Assembly: GCA_020632955.1 (NCBI GenBank)
Contig: JACKEO010000005.1
Location: 256,263 to 320,262, forward strand
DNA from: Alphaproteobacteria bacterium
Lineage (GTDB): Bacteria > Myxococcota_A > UBA796 > GCA-2862545
Reading direction: 5' to 3'
DNA length: 64,000 bases
In this document: positions 24,279-33,589 of the stretch, in pieces
Layout of the letters: each line of letters begins with the position of its first letter
How positions within the stretch are numbered: the first letter of the stretch is position 1
Position numbers and translations under genes: made by a program
Notes under the pieces: generated by a model
What the model saw: the letters and a program-made list of their open reading frames with translations, nothing else
What the model was told of the DNA's origin: nothing
Database searches by the model: none

Positions 24279-27200
24279 TCACGATCCCGCGGGCTTCCCG
24301 CGCCGCGTCCACCGCGTGAGGTCGTCGAGGGCCAGGTACAGCACCGGCACCACCACCAGCGTGAGCGCGGTGGCCACGGCCAGGCCCGCCGCGATCGCCA
24401 CGGCCATGGGCGCCAGCAGCGGCTCCTCGCCGGTGAGGCCCAGGGCCAGGGGGAGCAGGCCCGCGATGGTGGTCACCGTGGTGATGAGGATCGGGCGCAG
24501 ACGCTGCAGGGAGGCGTCCTGCACCGCGTCGAGCACCTCGGCGCCCTCGCGTCGTCGCTGGTTGACGAAGTCGACGAGCACGAGGCTGTCGTTCACCACG
24601 ATGCCGGTGAGCCCCACCACGCCCACCATCGCCACCAGGGTCAGGTCCATGCCGAAGGCGAGCAGGCCGAGCACGGCGCCCACGAAGCCGAGCGGCACGG
24701 CCGACAGGATGATGAGGGGCTGGAGGTACGAGCGGAACTGCACCGCGAGGACCGCGTAGATGAGCGTGAGCGCCAGCAGGCCGACCTGCGGCAGCCGACC
24801 GAAGCTCTCGGCGGTGTCGGCGGCCTCGCCGCCCCAGAGCAGCCGCACGCCGGGGTGGTCGACGGCCAGGGCGGCGAAGGCCTCCTCGACCGCGGCCTGC
24901 TCATCGGCGCTGGTGGTCACCGAGGGGGTCAGCTCGGCCGTCAGCCGGACCGACCGTTCGCCGTCCACCCGCGTGATGCGCTCCACCCCCTGATCCCGCC
25001 GCACGTCGGCCACCTGGCGGATGCGCGTGGGCGGTGCGGGGGCGGGGAGGGGCAGCACCAGATCCTCCACGCCCGCGCGGTCCTGGGGGGGGCGCGCCGA
25101 GACCCGCACCGGCACCGAGCGGCCGTCCAGGGCGAGCTCCAGCGCCTCCGTCCCGTCGATGGCGGCGCGCGTGGCCAGCGCGATCTCCTGCTCCCGCAGG
25201 CCCAGCCGGGCGGCCCGCGCGGGGTCGACCCGCACCTCCAGGGCGTCGTTGCCCTGCCCCTGGTCGGTGCGCACGCCGTGCACCCCGTCCCGCCCCTCGA
25301 GGTGTGCCACGAGGGCGCGGGCGACGGCGTCCACCTCCTCGGGCTCCCGGCCACGCACCCGCACGTCCACGGGCCGGCCCACCGGGGGGCTGCCCGTGAT
25401 GACCTCCACCTCGACGTCCATCACCTCCGGCTGGCGCTCCAGCTCGGCCTCGAGGTCGTCCACGAAGGCCCAGGTGCGTGTGGCGAGCGCCTTGTCGTTG
25501 CGGAAGCCGACCACGAGCTGGGCGTAGCGATCGCCGAAGAGGGGCAGCGTGTCGGGCTTGCCGAGGCGACCGAGCTCGGCGCGCAGGAAGCGCAGCAGGG
25601 GCGCGTGCTCGGGGCGCGCCGCGAGGGCCTCGGCCGCGGCGACCACCTGGGTGGTGGCCTCGCGGTGGCTGCTGGGGGGCAGCCGCACCTGCACGATGGC
25701 GAGCACGGGGTGGCCCGGCGAGGTGAGCGTGAGGCGCATCACGCCCAGGAGGCCGCCCGCACCCAGCACGACGAGCAGCACGCCCACGAGGGTGGCGGCC
25801 CGCCAGCGCGGCAGCGTCACCGTGCGCAGCAGCGGCGTGTAGGCGGCGCGCAGCCAGCGCGTGGGGGCGTTGTCGTGGCCGGCCTCGGTCTCCTGGGCGT
25901 GGTGGGCCAGGTGGCCGGGGAGGATCACGAAGGCCTCGAAGAGCGAGGCGATCAGCGACAGGATGACCACGATCGGCACGATGCGCATCACGCGCCCGAT
26001 CAGCCCCTCGAGCAGCAGGAGCGGGGCGAAGCTGAGGCAGGTGGTGAGCGTGGCCGCCACCACGGCCGGGAGCACCTCCAGGGTGCCCTCCACCGTGGCC
26101 GTCACCCGGTCGCGCCCCTGCTCCAGGTGCCGCTGCACGTTCTCGACGATCACCACGGCGTCGTCGACCAGGATGCCGGTCACCAGCAGCAGCCCGAACA
26201 TCGAGATGAGGTTCATGGACTGGCCCACGGCGTACAGCGCGGCGATGGCCCCGAGGTAGGCCACCGGCATGCCCCAGACGACCAGCGCGGCGTTGCGCCG
26301 GCCGACGAAGGCGCCCAGCACCAGCGCCACCAGCACGAGGCCCACGGCACCGGAGGATCCGAGCACCTGCAGGCGGTCGCGCACGACGTAGGCGGAGTCG
26401 TCGTGCAGGCGGAGCTGGAGGCCCGGCGGGAGCCCCGCGGCGGCCTCCTCGGCCCAGGCCTGCAGCGCCGGGACGGCGGCGAGGGCGTCGGCGTCGGACG
26501 TGCGGCGCACCACGAGCAGGATGGCGGGCTGGCCGTCCACCCGCACCCCCAGCTCCGGTGCGCGCCACCGCTCCGCGATGTGGGCCACCTGCCCGACGGT
26601 GAGCTCGGCGCCATCGGCCACCCGCAGGGGGACGCCGGCGAGGTCGGCAGGCGCCCGCACTCCCTTCACGGTGCGGACGAGCACGCCCTCGCCGGCGCGC
26701 GTGAGCGTGCCCGCGGGTGCTCCCTGGGCCGCGGCCTCGAGCGCGCGGGCCACGTCCACCGGGCCCAGGCCCCGGGCCGCCGCGGCCGCAGGGTCGAGCT
26801 CCACCTCGATCGTCCGCTCCCAGGCCCCCTCGAGGGCCACGCTCGCGACGAAGGGCAGCTCGAGGAGCTGGTCGGCGAGGGCCTCGGCCACGTCCCGGCG
26901 GCGGGGGTCGCCGGTGAGGCCGACGTGGGCGAGCGCCAGCTCCACCTCCGCCACCGCCACCGTGGGACCCACCACGTCGTCGGGGAGCGTGGCGACGTCG
27001 TCCACCGCGGTGCGCACCTCGTCCGCCACCTGCACGGGGTCCGCCGTGCGCAGCAGGTCGAGGGTGAGCGTGGCCCGCCCCTCGGTGGCTTCGGCGTCCA
27101 CGTGCCTGAGGCCCTCGATGCCGTCGAGCGCGTCCTCGAGCGGCCGCAGGACGGCGTCCTCGAGCTCGGCGGGCGAGGCGCCGGGCCACGCCGCCGCCAC

Positions 27201-27344
27201 GATCACCCGGTCGGTGCCCACCTGCGGGAACTCCTCCTTCGGCAGGCGAAGCCAGGCGACCACGCCGGCCACGCACACCACGAGGAAGAGGAGGTTGAGC
27301 AGCACCGGGTGATCGATGCCCAGGCGGACGAGCCGCCGGGTCAC
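24279..27344 (-). CDS. RND-family efflux transporter permease
   Basis: 1021 residues from GTG at 27344, overlapping the adaptor's stop as GTGA. Full-length AcrB/MMPL-superfamily pump of the HAE1 type: TM1 DHPVLLNLLFLVVCVAGVVA, then periplasmic PKEEFPQVGTDRVIVAAAWPGAS, VTGILVDDAVVIVENVQRHLEQG (TM4 Asp pair), and in the second half VQFRSYLQPLIILSAVPLGFVGA and VGLTGIVVNDSLVLVDFVNQRR. Two large porter domains are present. It exports drugs, lipids or other small molecules using proton motive force. It acts with the adaptor upstream and probably a TolC protein. Confidence 0.95.
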   Translation of the reverse strand: MTRRLVRLGIDHPVLLNLLFLVVCVAGVVAWLRLPKEEFPQVGTDRVIVAAAWPGASPAELEDAVLRPLEDALDGIEGLRHVDAEATEGRATLTLDLLRTADPVQVADEVRTAVDDVATLPDDVVGPTVAVAEVELALAHVGLTGDPRRRDVAEALADQLLELPFVASVALEGAWERTIEVELDPAAAAARGLGPVDVARALEAAAQGAPAGTLTRAGEGVLVRTVKGVRAPADLAGVPLRVADGAELTVGQVAHIAERWRAPELGVRVDGQPAILLVVRRTSDADALAAVPALQAWAEEAAAGLPPGLQLRLHDDSAYVVRDRLQVLGSSGAVGLVLVALVLGAFVGRRNAALVVWGMPVAYLGAIAALYAVGQSMNLISMFGLLLVTGILVDDAVVIVENVQRHLEQGRDRVTATVEGTLEVLPAVVAATLTTCLSFAPLLLLEGLIGRVMRIVPIVVILSLIASLFEAFVILPGHLAHHAQETEAGHDNAPTRWLRAAYTPLLRTVTLPRWRAATLVGVLLVVLGAGGLLGVMRLTLTSPGHPVLAIVQVRLPPSSHREATTQVVAAAEALAARPEHAPLLRFLRAELGRLGKPDTLPLFGDRYAQLVVGFRNDKALATRTWAFVDDLEAELERQPEVMDVEVEVITGSPPVGRPVDVRVRGREPEEVDAVARALVAHLEGRDGVHGVRTDQGQGNDALEVRVDPARAARLGLREQEIALATRAAIDGTEALELALDGRSVPVRVSARPPQDRAGVEDLVLPLPAPAPPTRIRQVADVRRDQGVERITRVDGERSVRLTAELTPSVTTSADEQAAVEEAFAALAVDHPGVRLLWGGEAADTAESFGRLPQVGLLALTLIYAVLAVQFRSYLQPLIILSAVPLGFVGAVLGLLAFGMDLTLVAMVGVVGLTGIVVNDSLVLVDFVNQRRREGAEVLDAVQDASLQRLRPILITTVTTIAGLLPLALGLTGEEPLLAPMAVAIAAGLAVATALTLVVVPVLYLALDDLTRWTRRGKPAGS

Positions 27345-28363
27345 GGCGCCTCCAGCCGCACCACCTGCTGGCCCTCGCGGAGCGCGTCCGCGGCGTAGAG
27401 CACGAGGGTGTCGCCCACCGCGACGCCCTCGACGATCAGGCCCTCGCGGGCCTCGGCCACCACCTGCACCGGCACCCGGTGGACCACGTCCGCGTCCACG
27501 CGCCACACGTGGCCGTCCCGGAGCGCCTTCGGTGGCACCAGGCCGCCCGCGGCGACGATCGGCAGCGACAGGGCCACCTCCACCGCCGTGCCCGGCGGCA
27601 CCGACGGCTCGGCCACCCGCAGCTCCGCCGTCCACGCGAGGGTGCGTGGATCGGCCGCGGGGGCCAGGCGCGCCAGCGAGGCGGCCATCGTCTGCCCGGA
27701 GGCGCGCACCTCGAAGCGCGCCCCCTCCTGGTCGGCGGCGCGGACCTCGTCCTCCAGCAGCCCCACCACCACGCGGCCCTCGGCGGCGTCCACCACGCGG
27801 GCGACCGGCCCGGCTCCCGGGGCCACCGACTCACCCACCTCCGGCTCCAGGAGGGCCACCTGCCCCTCGAACGGCGCCCGGAGCGTCATGTGCTCGAGGT
27901 TGACCCGGGCCAGCTCGCGCTGGGCCTCGGCGCCCGCGAGCGCGGCGGTGGCACGCGCCAGGGCCACGCCGGCCTGGTCCTGCTGGGCCGGGGCGGCGCC
28001 GTCACCCAGCGCCTCCACCCGGTCGCGCTGGCGGCGGGCCTCCTCGACCAGGGCGTCGGCCTCGTCCACGGCGGCCTCTGCGGCGGCCAGGCTCGCCCGC
28101 GCCTCGCGGCCGTCGAGCTCGAGCACGGCATCGCCCCGGCCCACGCGGTCGCCCGGCTCCGCTGCGCGGCGCACCACACGACCGGGCCGCATGGGCGTGA
28201 GCAGCGCGTCGCGCGCGGGCTCCAGGGTGGACAGGAGGGTGCGCTCCAGCACCGTAGGGGGCGCCGCCACGCGCACCACCTCCACCCGTGGCGTCTGGTC
28301 GATCGCGACGGCGGGGGGCTCGTCGGTGCAGGCCGCGAGCAGCGCGAGGAGGAGCGTGTGCAC
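27341..28363 (-). CDS. RND efflux periplasmic adaptor (membrane fusion protein), lipoprotein
   Basis: 340 residues from GTG at 28363. The short lipobox HTLLLALLAAC anchors it. Order of parts: beta-barrel entry (VEVVRVAAPPTVLERTLLSTL), first lipoyl half (RPGRVVRRAAEPGDRVGRGDAVLELD), an alpha-hairpin (REARASLAAAEAAVDEADALVEEARRQ, continuing to ~160), second lipoyl half (LRAPFEGQVALLEPEVGESVAPG), and the membrane-proximal domain. Typical HlyD/AcrA arrangement, linking the RND pump to TolC. Overlaps the pump gene by four bases. Confidence 0.93.
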   Translation of the reverse strand: MHTLLLALLAACTDEPPAVAIDQTPRVEVVRVAAPPTVLERTLLSTLEPARDALLTPMRPGRVVRRAAEPGDRVGRGDAVLELDGREARASLAAAEAAVDEADALVEEARRQRDRVEALGDGAAPAQQDQAGVALARATAALAGAEAQRELARVNLEHMTLRAPFEGQVALLEPEVGESVAPGAGPVARVVDAAEGRVVVGLLEDEVRAADQEGARFEVRASGQTMAASLARLAPAADPRTLAWTAELRVAEPSVPPGTAVEVALSLPIVAAGGLVPPKALRDGHVWRVDADVVHRVPVQVVAEAREGLIVEGVAVGDTLVLYAADALREGQQVVRLEAP

Positions 28364-28423
28364 GGCCGCCGGCCTAACCGGGCGCGGCGTCGGAGCGCCG
28401 CTGTGCGCGGGGCGCGGCGTCGC

Positions 28424-28741
28424 TCAGTCGCAGGCGGACACCGCGTTCGAGATGTCGGCGTAGCCCTCGGCCGTGGTGCAGTCGCCCTCGCGGTAGGCCG
28501 CAGCCTGGCAGGCCCAGTTCGGGATGGCGCCGGCCACCCCGAGCGTCGCCCCCACGAAGGGCAGGTCGTAGGTGGAGCAGAAGTCGTCGTCGTAGATGTC
28601 GTAGCTGTCCGGATCGCTCCCGATCGCCTCGAGGTAGACGTCGTTGCACTCCTTCTGCGCCGCGACGAGGTCGCGGCACGACGCGCTGGCGCAGGCGGTG
28701 AGCATCGGAGCGATCACGAGGGTGGCGAGCAGCGTGCGCAT
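28424..28741 (-). CDS. Small Cys-rich putative lipoprotein
   Basis: 105 residues from ATG at 28741, with GGAGG eight bases upstream. The signal peptide ends at LVIAPMLTACAS. The mature part contains six Cys (SCRDL, KECND, DFCST, NWACQ, GDCTT, final SACD), enough for three disulfides in a small extracellular domain. Many Asp and Tyr residues (PDSYDIYDDDF). No family recognised. It is the first gene of the minus-strand run leading into the RND operon, 60 bases upstream of the adaptor, but a functional link is only positional. Confidence 0.65.
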   Translation of the reverse strand: MRTLLATLVIAPMLTACASASCRDLVAAQKECNDVYLEAIGSDPDSYDIYDDDFCSTYDLPFVGATLGVAGAIPNWACQAAAYREGDCTTAEGYADISNAVSACD

Positions 28742-28909
28742 GGAGCCTCCGGTCGCCGGACCGTACGACGGGTGGGATCGCCGCGCAACAGGGGGGATCG
28801 CCGCCGATCGTCAGGGGAGCGCCAAGGCCCTGTCGCGCTCCTCAGGTTTCGGCGTGCCGGGCCGATGGACGTGGGTGATCGCAGTTGATCGTCCGTGATT
28901 CGCCGAAGC

Positions 28910-28939
28910 TTGTCCGCATTTCCCCGCAAGGTGTATGCT
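28910..28939 (+). promoter_or_regulatory. Possible promoter of the Ser/Thr kinase gene
   Basis: TTGTCC (28910-28915) and TATGCT (28934-28939) are separated by 18 bases in a comparatively AT-rich part of the divergent spacer. This fits a sigma-70-type promoter. If used, transcription would start near 28946 and the kinase would begin at ATG 28980. Confidence 0.35.
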
Positions 28940-28979
28940 CGTGCATTCGCCGGAGCCTATCCCCCCCGTGGCCGACGGC

Positions 28980-30860
28980 ATGTCCACCACAGAGAGCGGA
29001 CGCAGCAGCTTCGACATGCGCCAGCGTGTCGGTGCGGGCAGCTTCGGAGAGGTGTACCTCGCGACCATGTCGAGCGCGGGGGGCATCCGGCAGGAGGTCG
29101 CGGTCAAGATCCTCGCGCAGGATCTCGATCCCCGCAGCCAGCCCGTGGAGCGCCTGCGCGACGAGGGGCGCATCCTCGGGTCGCTGAATCACCCGGTCAT
29201 CCTGCAGGTGCGCGATCTGGTCGTCCTCGGGGGCCGCATCGGCCTGGTCACCGAGTACGTCCCGGGCGCCGACCTCTCCGACGTCCTGGAGCACCAGGGC
29301 GCGCTGCCGCCTCGCGTGGCGCTGCAGCTCGCCGGCCACCTCGGCGACGCGCTCGACACGGCCTGGCACGCCGTGGGCGCCGACGGCGAGCGCCTCTTCC
29401 TCGTGCACCGCGACCTCAAGCCGGCCAACGTGCGGCTCACCCCGCACGGCACGGTGAAGCTGCTCGACTTCGGCATCGCGAAGATCCAGTCCGCCGATCG
29501 CGAGACCTCCACGCAGTACACGGTGCTCATGGGCTCCGTGCCCTACATGGCGCCCGAGGTCCTGCACATGGACGACGAGGGTGCCCATGTGGCGCGCGAC
29601 GTCTACGCCCTCGGCTGCGTGCTCTTCGAGGCCCTCACGGGCGAGCTGTGGTTCAAGGGCCTCAAGCGCCGCAACCTGCGCATGCTCACGGCGCGGCCGG
29701 AACGCTACGACCCCTGGAAGGAGGAGCGCCTCGCCTTCCTCGAGGGCAAGGTCGACCCCGGCGTGGTCGAGCTGATCCGGCGCATGGTCGCCCACCCCTC
29801 CGAGGAGCGTCCGTCGCCGCGCGAGGTGGCCGATCGGGCCTTCGAGCTGGCCGACGACTCCGAGGGGCCCTCCCTGCGTGGGTGGGCTCGCCACTTCCCG
29901 TGGCCCACCGAGCACGGCGACGTGGGGGCGTGGACGGGCCGTCACGTGCAGGAGACCACGCTCTCCGCCGCGTCCGACGGCGGCGGCTGGCTCGACGACG
30001 GGCCGGCCAGCTCGGCCGGCGCGCCCGAGCGGCGGCCCGGCATCGCCTCGATGGGCGCCAGCGAGGCCGACGGCAAGGACGCCTCGGTCACCAACTGGCT
30101 CAGCTCCGAGGACGACACCCAGGGCGGGCTCTCGCCGGTGCTGCGCGAGCAGCTGGTGCGCGGCCAGCGCGAGGCCACGCAGGCCCATCACGGCGGGCCC
30201 CACCCCCTGGTGGTGGTCGCGGTCGCCACGGTGGCGGCCGTCATCGCGGCGCTCGGCGTGCTCGTGCTGGGGCCCGCCGCCCTGCAGGATCTGATCCCCG
30301 GACTGGCCGACGTCGGCGCTGCGCCCACCCTGCCTGCCGTGTCGGCCGGGGCGCCGGCCCAGCTGCCCGAGGCCGAGGCCCAGGGTGCGCTCGCGACGCC
30401 CCCCAACGCCGTCGAGCCGGTGGCGGAGGCGCCCGCCGCCGCACCGCCACCCGCGCCGCCCCCGACGCCGGCACCCGCCGTGCGCGATGCCGACGCACCC
30501 GCCCACGCCACGGCGAGCGCGCCCCGCCGGGTCGAGCCCGAGCGCACGCCGGTGCGGCGCACCGCGGTGCAGGTGGCGCGCGCGCCCGTCGCCGACGCTG
30601 CGCCCGCGTCGACGCCCACCTTCGCGGTCGACCTGGGCCTGCCCGGTCGGGTCGACGTCGACGCCGGCGACGGCGTCACCGTCGAGCTCCACCGGGGTGA
30701 TGCCGTGCTCTCCCCCGGCAGCGTGGCGCCGGGGTCCCTCGAGGTCCACGCGGACTTCGGCGACGGCCTGCGCAAGCGGCTCGTCGTGATCGTCCAGCCC
30801 GCCTCCTCGCTGAAGATCCGGTGCCACGCCGATCTGGGCGTGTGCGAGATCGTGCACTGA
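28980..30860 (+). CDS. Transmembrane Ser/Thr protein kinase (PknB/Hanks type)
   Basis: 626 residues from ATG at 28980; an in-frame ATG at 28935 would add 15 residues upstream of the conserved domain. Kinase domain 12-290: Gly loop VGAGSFGEVY (17-26), Lys43 in AVKIL, catalytic loop HRDLKPAN (143-150), DFG (163-165), APE (191-193). A Ser/Pro/Glu-rich juxtamembrane part follows, then one membrane helix (about 410-431), an Ala/Pro-rich periplasmic linker and a ~70-residue terminal domain with two Cys (IRCHADLGVCEIVH). That domain looks like a small beta-sandwich and may sense a ligand. Converges with the prepilin peptidase gene. Confidence 0.94.
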   Translation: MSTTESGRSSFDMRQRVGAGSFGEVYLATMSSAGGIRQEVAVKILAQDLDPRSQPVERLRDEGRILGSLNHPVILQVRDLVVLGGRIGLVTEYVPGADLSDVLEHQGALPPRVALQLAGHLGDALDTAWHAVGADGERLFLVHRDLKPANVRLTPHGTVKLLDFGIAKIQSADRETSTQYTVLMGSVPYMAPEVLHMDDEGAHVARDVYALGCVLFEALTGELWFKGLKRRNLRMLTARPERYDPWKEERLAFLEGKVDPGVVELIRRMVAHPSEERPSPREVADRAFELADDSEGPSLRGWARHFPWPTEHGDVGAWTGRHVQETTLSAASDGGGWLDDGPASSAGAPERRPGIASMGASEADGKDASVTNWLSSEDDTQGGLSPVLREQLVRGQREATQAHHGGPHPLVVVAVATVAAVIAALGVLVLGPAALQDLIPGLADVGAAPTLPAVSAGAPAQLPEAEAQGALATPPNAVEPVAEAPAAAPPPAPPPTPAPAVRDADAPAHATASAPRRVEPERTPVRRTAVQVARAPVADAAPASTPTFAVDLGLPGRVDVDAGDGVTVELHRGDAVLSPGSVAPGSLEVHADFGDGLRKRLVVIVQPASSLKIRCHADLGVCEIVH

Positions 30861-30875
30861 CGACCGGTCGCGGGC

Positions 30876-31712
30876 CTACAGGAAGCCCAGCCACTGCGGG
30901 AAGACCCGCTGCACCAGCAGGTCGCCGTAGAGCACGTAGACCAGGGCACCCAGCGACAGCGCGGGGGCGAAGGGGAGGTAGCCGGAGCGGCCCGCGCCGA
31001 AGGCGAGCACCGCGCCCAGGCCCACGCCGGCGAAGCACGCGAGCAGGGTCACCACCACCACGCCCGGCATCGGACCCACGAAGGCGCCGATGAGGGCCAG
31101 CAGGCGCACGTCGCCCCACGCCACGCCCTCCGTGCCCAGCACGAGCCGCCAGAGACCGCCCGGCACCGCCAGCACCAGGCCGCCCACCAGCGAGCCCAGC
31201 ACGGCCTGCTTCCAGCCGAGGTCGAGCCAGCCGTCGTAGCCCAGCAGCTGGAGCAGACCGGCGCCGGCGATCGCGAAGGGGATCGCCCAGTGGCTCGCCA
31301 CCTCCGGGATGATGCGCGCGCGCACGTCGGTGAAGGCGGCGATGGCCAGCAGCGTGGCCATGCCCAGGTACAGCCCGAAGGCCGCCACGTGCGGGAGGTC
31401 GAGCGCGCTGACGCCCGGCACGAAGCGGCGGAAGAGCAGCCACCCCGTCAGCGCGCAGGTGAGCTCCACCAGGGGGTAGCTGGCGGGGATGGGGGTGTGG
31501 CACGTGCGGCACCGGGCCCGCAGCAGCACCCACGAGGCCAGGGGGACGTTGTCGTGCCAGGCGAGGGGCGTGCGACAGGTGGGGCAGCGGCTCGCCGGGG
31601 ACCACAGCGGCTCGTCGTCGGGGATGCGGGCCACGGCCAGGGCGGCGAAGCTGCCGAGCGCCGCGCCCAGCGCGAAGGCGGCGACGCTCCACGCCACGTA
31701 CAGGATCGTCAC
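30876..31712 (-). CDS. pilD: Type IV prepilin leader peptidase / N-methyltransferase
   Basis: 278 residues from GTG at 31712, with GGAGGG five bases upstream. Eight hydrophobic segments. The cytoplasmic zinc site is present (Cys43-x2-Cys46 and Cys68-x2-Cys71). The two catalytic Asp lie at 129 (FTDVRARIIP) and 201 (WGDVRLLALIGAFVG). Bifunctional enzymes of this family cut the leader of type IV pilins and pseudopilins and methylate the new N-terminus in the inner membrane. No pilus operon is in the window, so it probably serves genes elsewhere. Confidence 0.95.
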   Translation of the reverse strand: MTILYVAWSVAAFALGAALGSFAALAVARIPDDEPLWSPASRCPTCRTPLAWHDNVPLASWVLLRARCRTCHTPIPASYPLVELTCALTGWLLFRRFVPGVSALDLPHVAAFGLYLGMATLLAIAAFTDVRARIIPEVASHWAIPFAIAGAGLLQLLGYDGWLDLGWKQAVLGSLVGGLVLAVPGGLWRLVLGTEGVAWGDVRLLALIGAFVGPMPGVVVVTLLACFAGVGLGAVLAFGAGRSGYLPFAPALSLGALVYVLYGDLLVQRVFPQWLGFL

Positions 31713-31871
31713 GCGCCCTCCGGGGGGGAGCGTATCGCGCCGCGGAGGGCCGTCGGGTTGTCTCGAGTGGTCCGCGACGCGGACGGGGAGCCCGGCGATC
31801 GGTGATCTGCAGGAGGATTCGAATGGACCGCGGGCTACGTTCGTCCAGGTGGTCCCTGCGGAGGAAGGTCG

Positions 31872-33416
31872 ATGGCTCCTACACACTCCCTCGTGCTGCT
31901 GCTCGCGCTCGGCGTGGCGCCGGCCGCCGTGGCCTCCGTCGACGTGCCCGCGCCGGCCTCGGCGCCCTCCGATCGGGTCGACGGCCTCGGTGTCCAGGTC
32001 CCGCACGTGGCGCCGCCGGCACGCTCGTCGGGTCGCTCGTCGTCCTCCTCCCGCGCGTCGAGCTCGTCGAGCCGCTCCTCCTCGAGCCGGTCCTCGGCCT
32101 CCCGCACGTCGAGCTCGTCCAGTCGTTCCTCGTCGTCGGCCTCGCGTCCGTCGAGCTCGTCCAGCTCGTCCAGCCGGAGCAGCTCGTCCTCCTCCTCGAG
32201 CCGCTCGTCGTCCTCGTCGTCGCGCCCGTCGAGCCCTCCTCCGTCGCGTCCCCCGGCCACGTCGAGCAGCCGGCCCAGCGGCTACACGCCGCCTCCGGCC
32301 TCGCGGCCCGCGTCGCCCGTCTCCCGTCCCGGCACGAGCGCGAGCGCGCCGCGGCCCTCGGTCTCCGGACGCACCTTCGAGCGGCCTCCGCCCGCCGTCC
32401 ATGGCCGGCCGCCGTCGGGGGCCACGCGCCCCTACACGTCGAGCAGCCAGCTCCAGCGCCCGTCGCCCCCGCCGCAGCGCACCTGGGATCGTCGCTACGC
32501 GCGCCCGCTGCCGTCGGCCGTGCGTCGCCCCTACGACGTCGACCGCGCGCCGCCGGTGCGCGTGTCCTACCGGCCCTACTACACGCGCTGGTACGTCCAC
32601 CCCTGGTACCGCTACCGCTACGCCACCACGGTGGTCGTCGGCTTCGGCTTCACCTGCTCGCCCTGGTCGCCCCTGTGGCTGCCGCCCGCCCGCGTGGGCT
32701 GGTCGTGGGTGCCCGGCGTGTGGCTCGGCGCCTCCTGGTCCCCCGGCTACTGGGTGCCCGCGCGCACGCCGCCCGTGGGCTTCGTCTACGTCCCGGGCTT
32801 CTGGGACCAGCAGGTCTACGTCGAGGGCTACTACCGCCCGTCCGCCCGCACCGACGGCGACTGGATCTGGGTCGACGGCACCTACCTCGACGACGGCAGC
32901 TTCCTGCGTGGCCACTGGCGCCCGAACAAGCAGGCCCCCGACGGCTACACGTGGGAGGCCGGCTTCTGGGACGGCGAGAGCTACGTCGACGGCTTCTGGC
33001 GTCCCACCTTCCGCTCGGGCTTCGCCTGGGTGGGGCCCTTCTTCGACGCCGACGGCATCTTCCACGCCGGGTACTGGGCGCCGGTGGAGCCGGTCCCGGG
33101 CCACGTGTGGATCCCCGGCTGGTTCGACGGCACCACGTGGGTCGAGGGCTACTGGGTGCAGGAGGCCGAGTACGAGACCACCGACGTGCAGGCCTGGGAG
33201 CCGCCCGAGGGGTGGCACGAGGGCTGGGAGCCGGCGCCGGTCGAGGCCGCGCCGCCGCCTCCGCCCGTGGCGCCGCCCGCGCCGGTCCAGCGTGCGCCGT
33301 CGCCGCAGCAGGCCCCGCCGCCCCAGGGTGCGTCCGATGCGGCCCCGCCTCCGGCCGAGGCGGGGGCGCCGGTGCCTCTCGGGATCCCCGTCGACGTGGA
33401 CGTGCAGGACCTTTGA
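31872..33416 (+). CDS. Secreted Ser/Arg low-complexity protein with aromatic Y/W-G-Y-W repeats
   Basis: 514 residues from ATG at 31872, with GGAGGAAGG just upstream. A signal peptide (SLVLLLALGVAPAAVA) is followed by a ~95-residue stretch (about 50-140) made almost only of Ser and Arg (motif R-S-S-S-S repeated), then Pro-rich spacers. From ~235 to 455 about eight aromatic repeats of 20-30 residues occur, with the pattern W-V/I-x-G-x-W/Y...G-Y/F-W: WVPGVWLG, SPGYWVPA, FVYVPGFWD, VEGYYRP, LRGHWRP, YTWEAGFWDG, VDGFWRP, HAGYWAP, WIPGWFDG, VEGYWVQ. The C-terminus is Pro/Ala-rich. Probably an extracellular or cell-surface protein. The aromatic repeats suggest glycan binding, which is inference. Confidence 0.78.
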   Translation: MAPTHSLVLLLALGVAPAAVASVDVPAPASAPSDRVDGLGVQVPHVAPPARSSGRSSSSSRASSSSSRSSSSRSSASRTSSSSSRSSSSASRPSSSSSSSSRSSSSSSSSRSSSSSSRPSSPPPSRPPATSSSRPSGYTPPPASRPASPVSRPGTSASAPRPSVSGRTFERPPPAVHGRPPSGATRPYTSSSQLQRPSPPPQRTWDRRYARPLPSAVRRPYDVDRAPPVRVSYRPYYTRWYVHPWYRYRYATTVVVGFGFTCSPWSPLWLPPARVGWSWVPGVWLGASWSPGYWVPARTPPVGFVYVPGFWDQQVYVEGYYRPSARTDGDWIWVDGTYLDDGSFLRGHWRPNKQAPDGYTWEAGFWDGESYVDGFWRPTFRSGFAWVGPFFDADGIFHAGYWAPVEPVPGHVWIPGWFDGTTWVEGYWVQEAEYETTDVQAWEPPEGWHEGWEPAPVEAAPPPPPVAPPAPVQRAPSPQQAPPPQGASDAAPPPAEAGAPVPLGIPVDVDVQDL

Positions 33417-33423
33417 TGGCGAC

Positions 33424-33570
33424 CCCCGCCTGACCTGATGGCATTCGCCGGCCCGACGCACGCCGGTCCGTCGTCGGCGTCGCTCGACGTAGCTCGAGCT
33501 ACGCCTTCGCTCCTTCTCCTCGGTCCGACGCGCGCCGGTCTCGGCTCGGTGCCGATCAGGTCAGGCGGGG
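33424..33570. repeat. Large imperfect inverted repeat between convergent genes
   Basis: Perfect 16-base arms, CCCCGCCTGACCTGAT (33424-33439) and its complement (33555-33570), enclose 115 bases. The interior also pairs imperfectly, with a perfect 16-base palindrome CGTAGCTCGAGCTACG (33488-33503) almost exactly at the centre. It fills the 173-base gap between two gene ends, so it could act as a bidirectional terminator. It could also be a REP/MITE-like mobile repeat. No protein is encoded. Confidence 0.7.
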
Positions 33571-33589
33571 GGCGCCATGAGCCTGTCCG

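Noticed and set aside
24855..27398. Long plus-strand open frame inside the RND gene
   Set aside because: Antisense shadow of the RND pump, with His/Gln-rich low-complexity translation.
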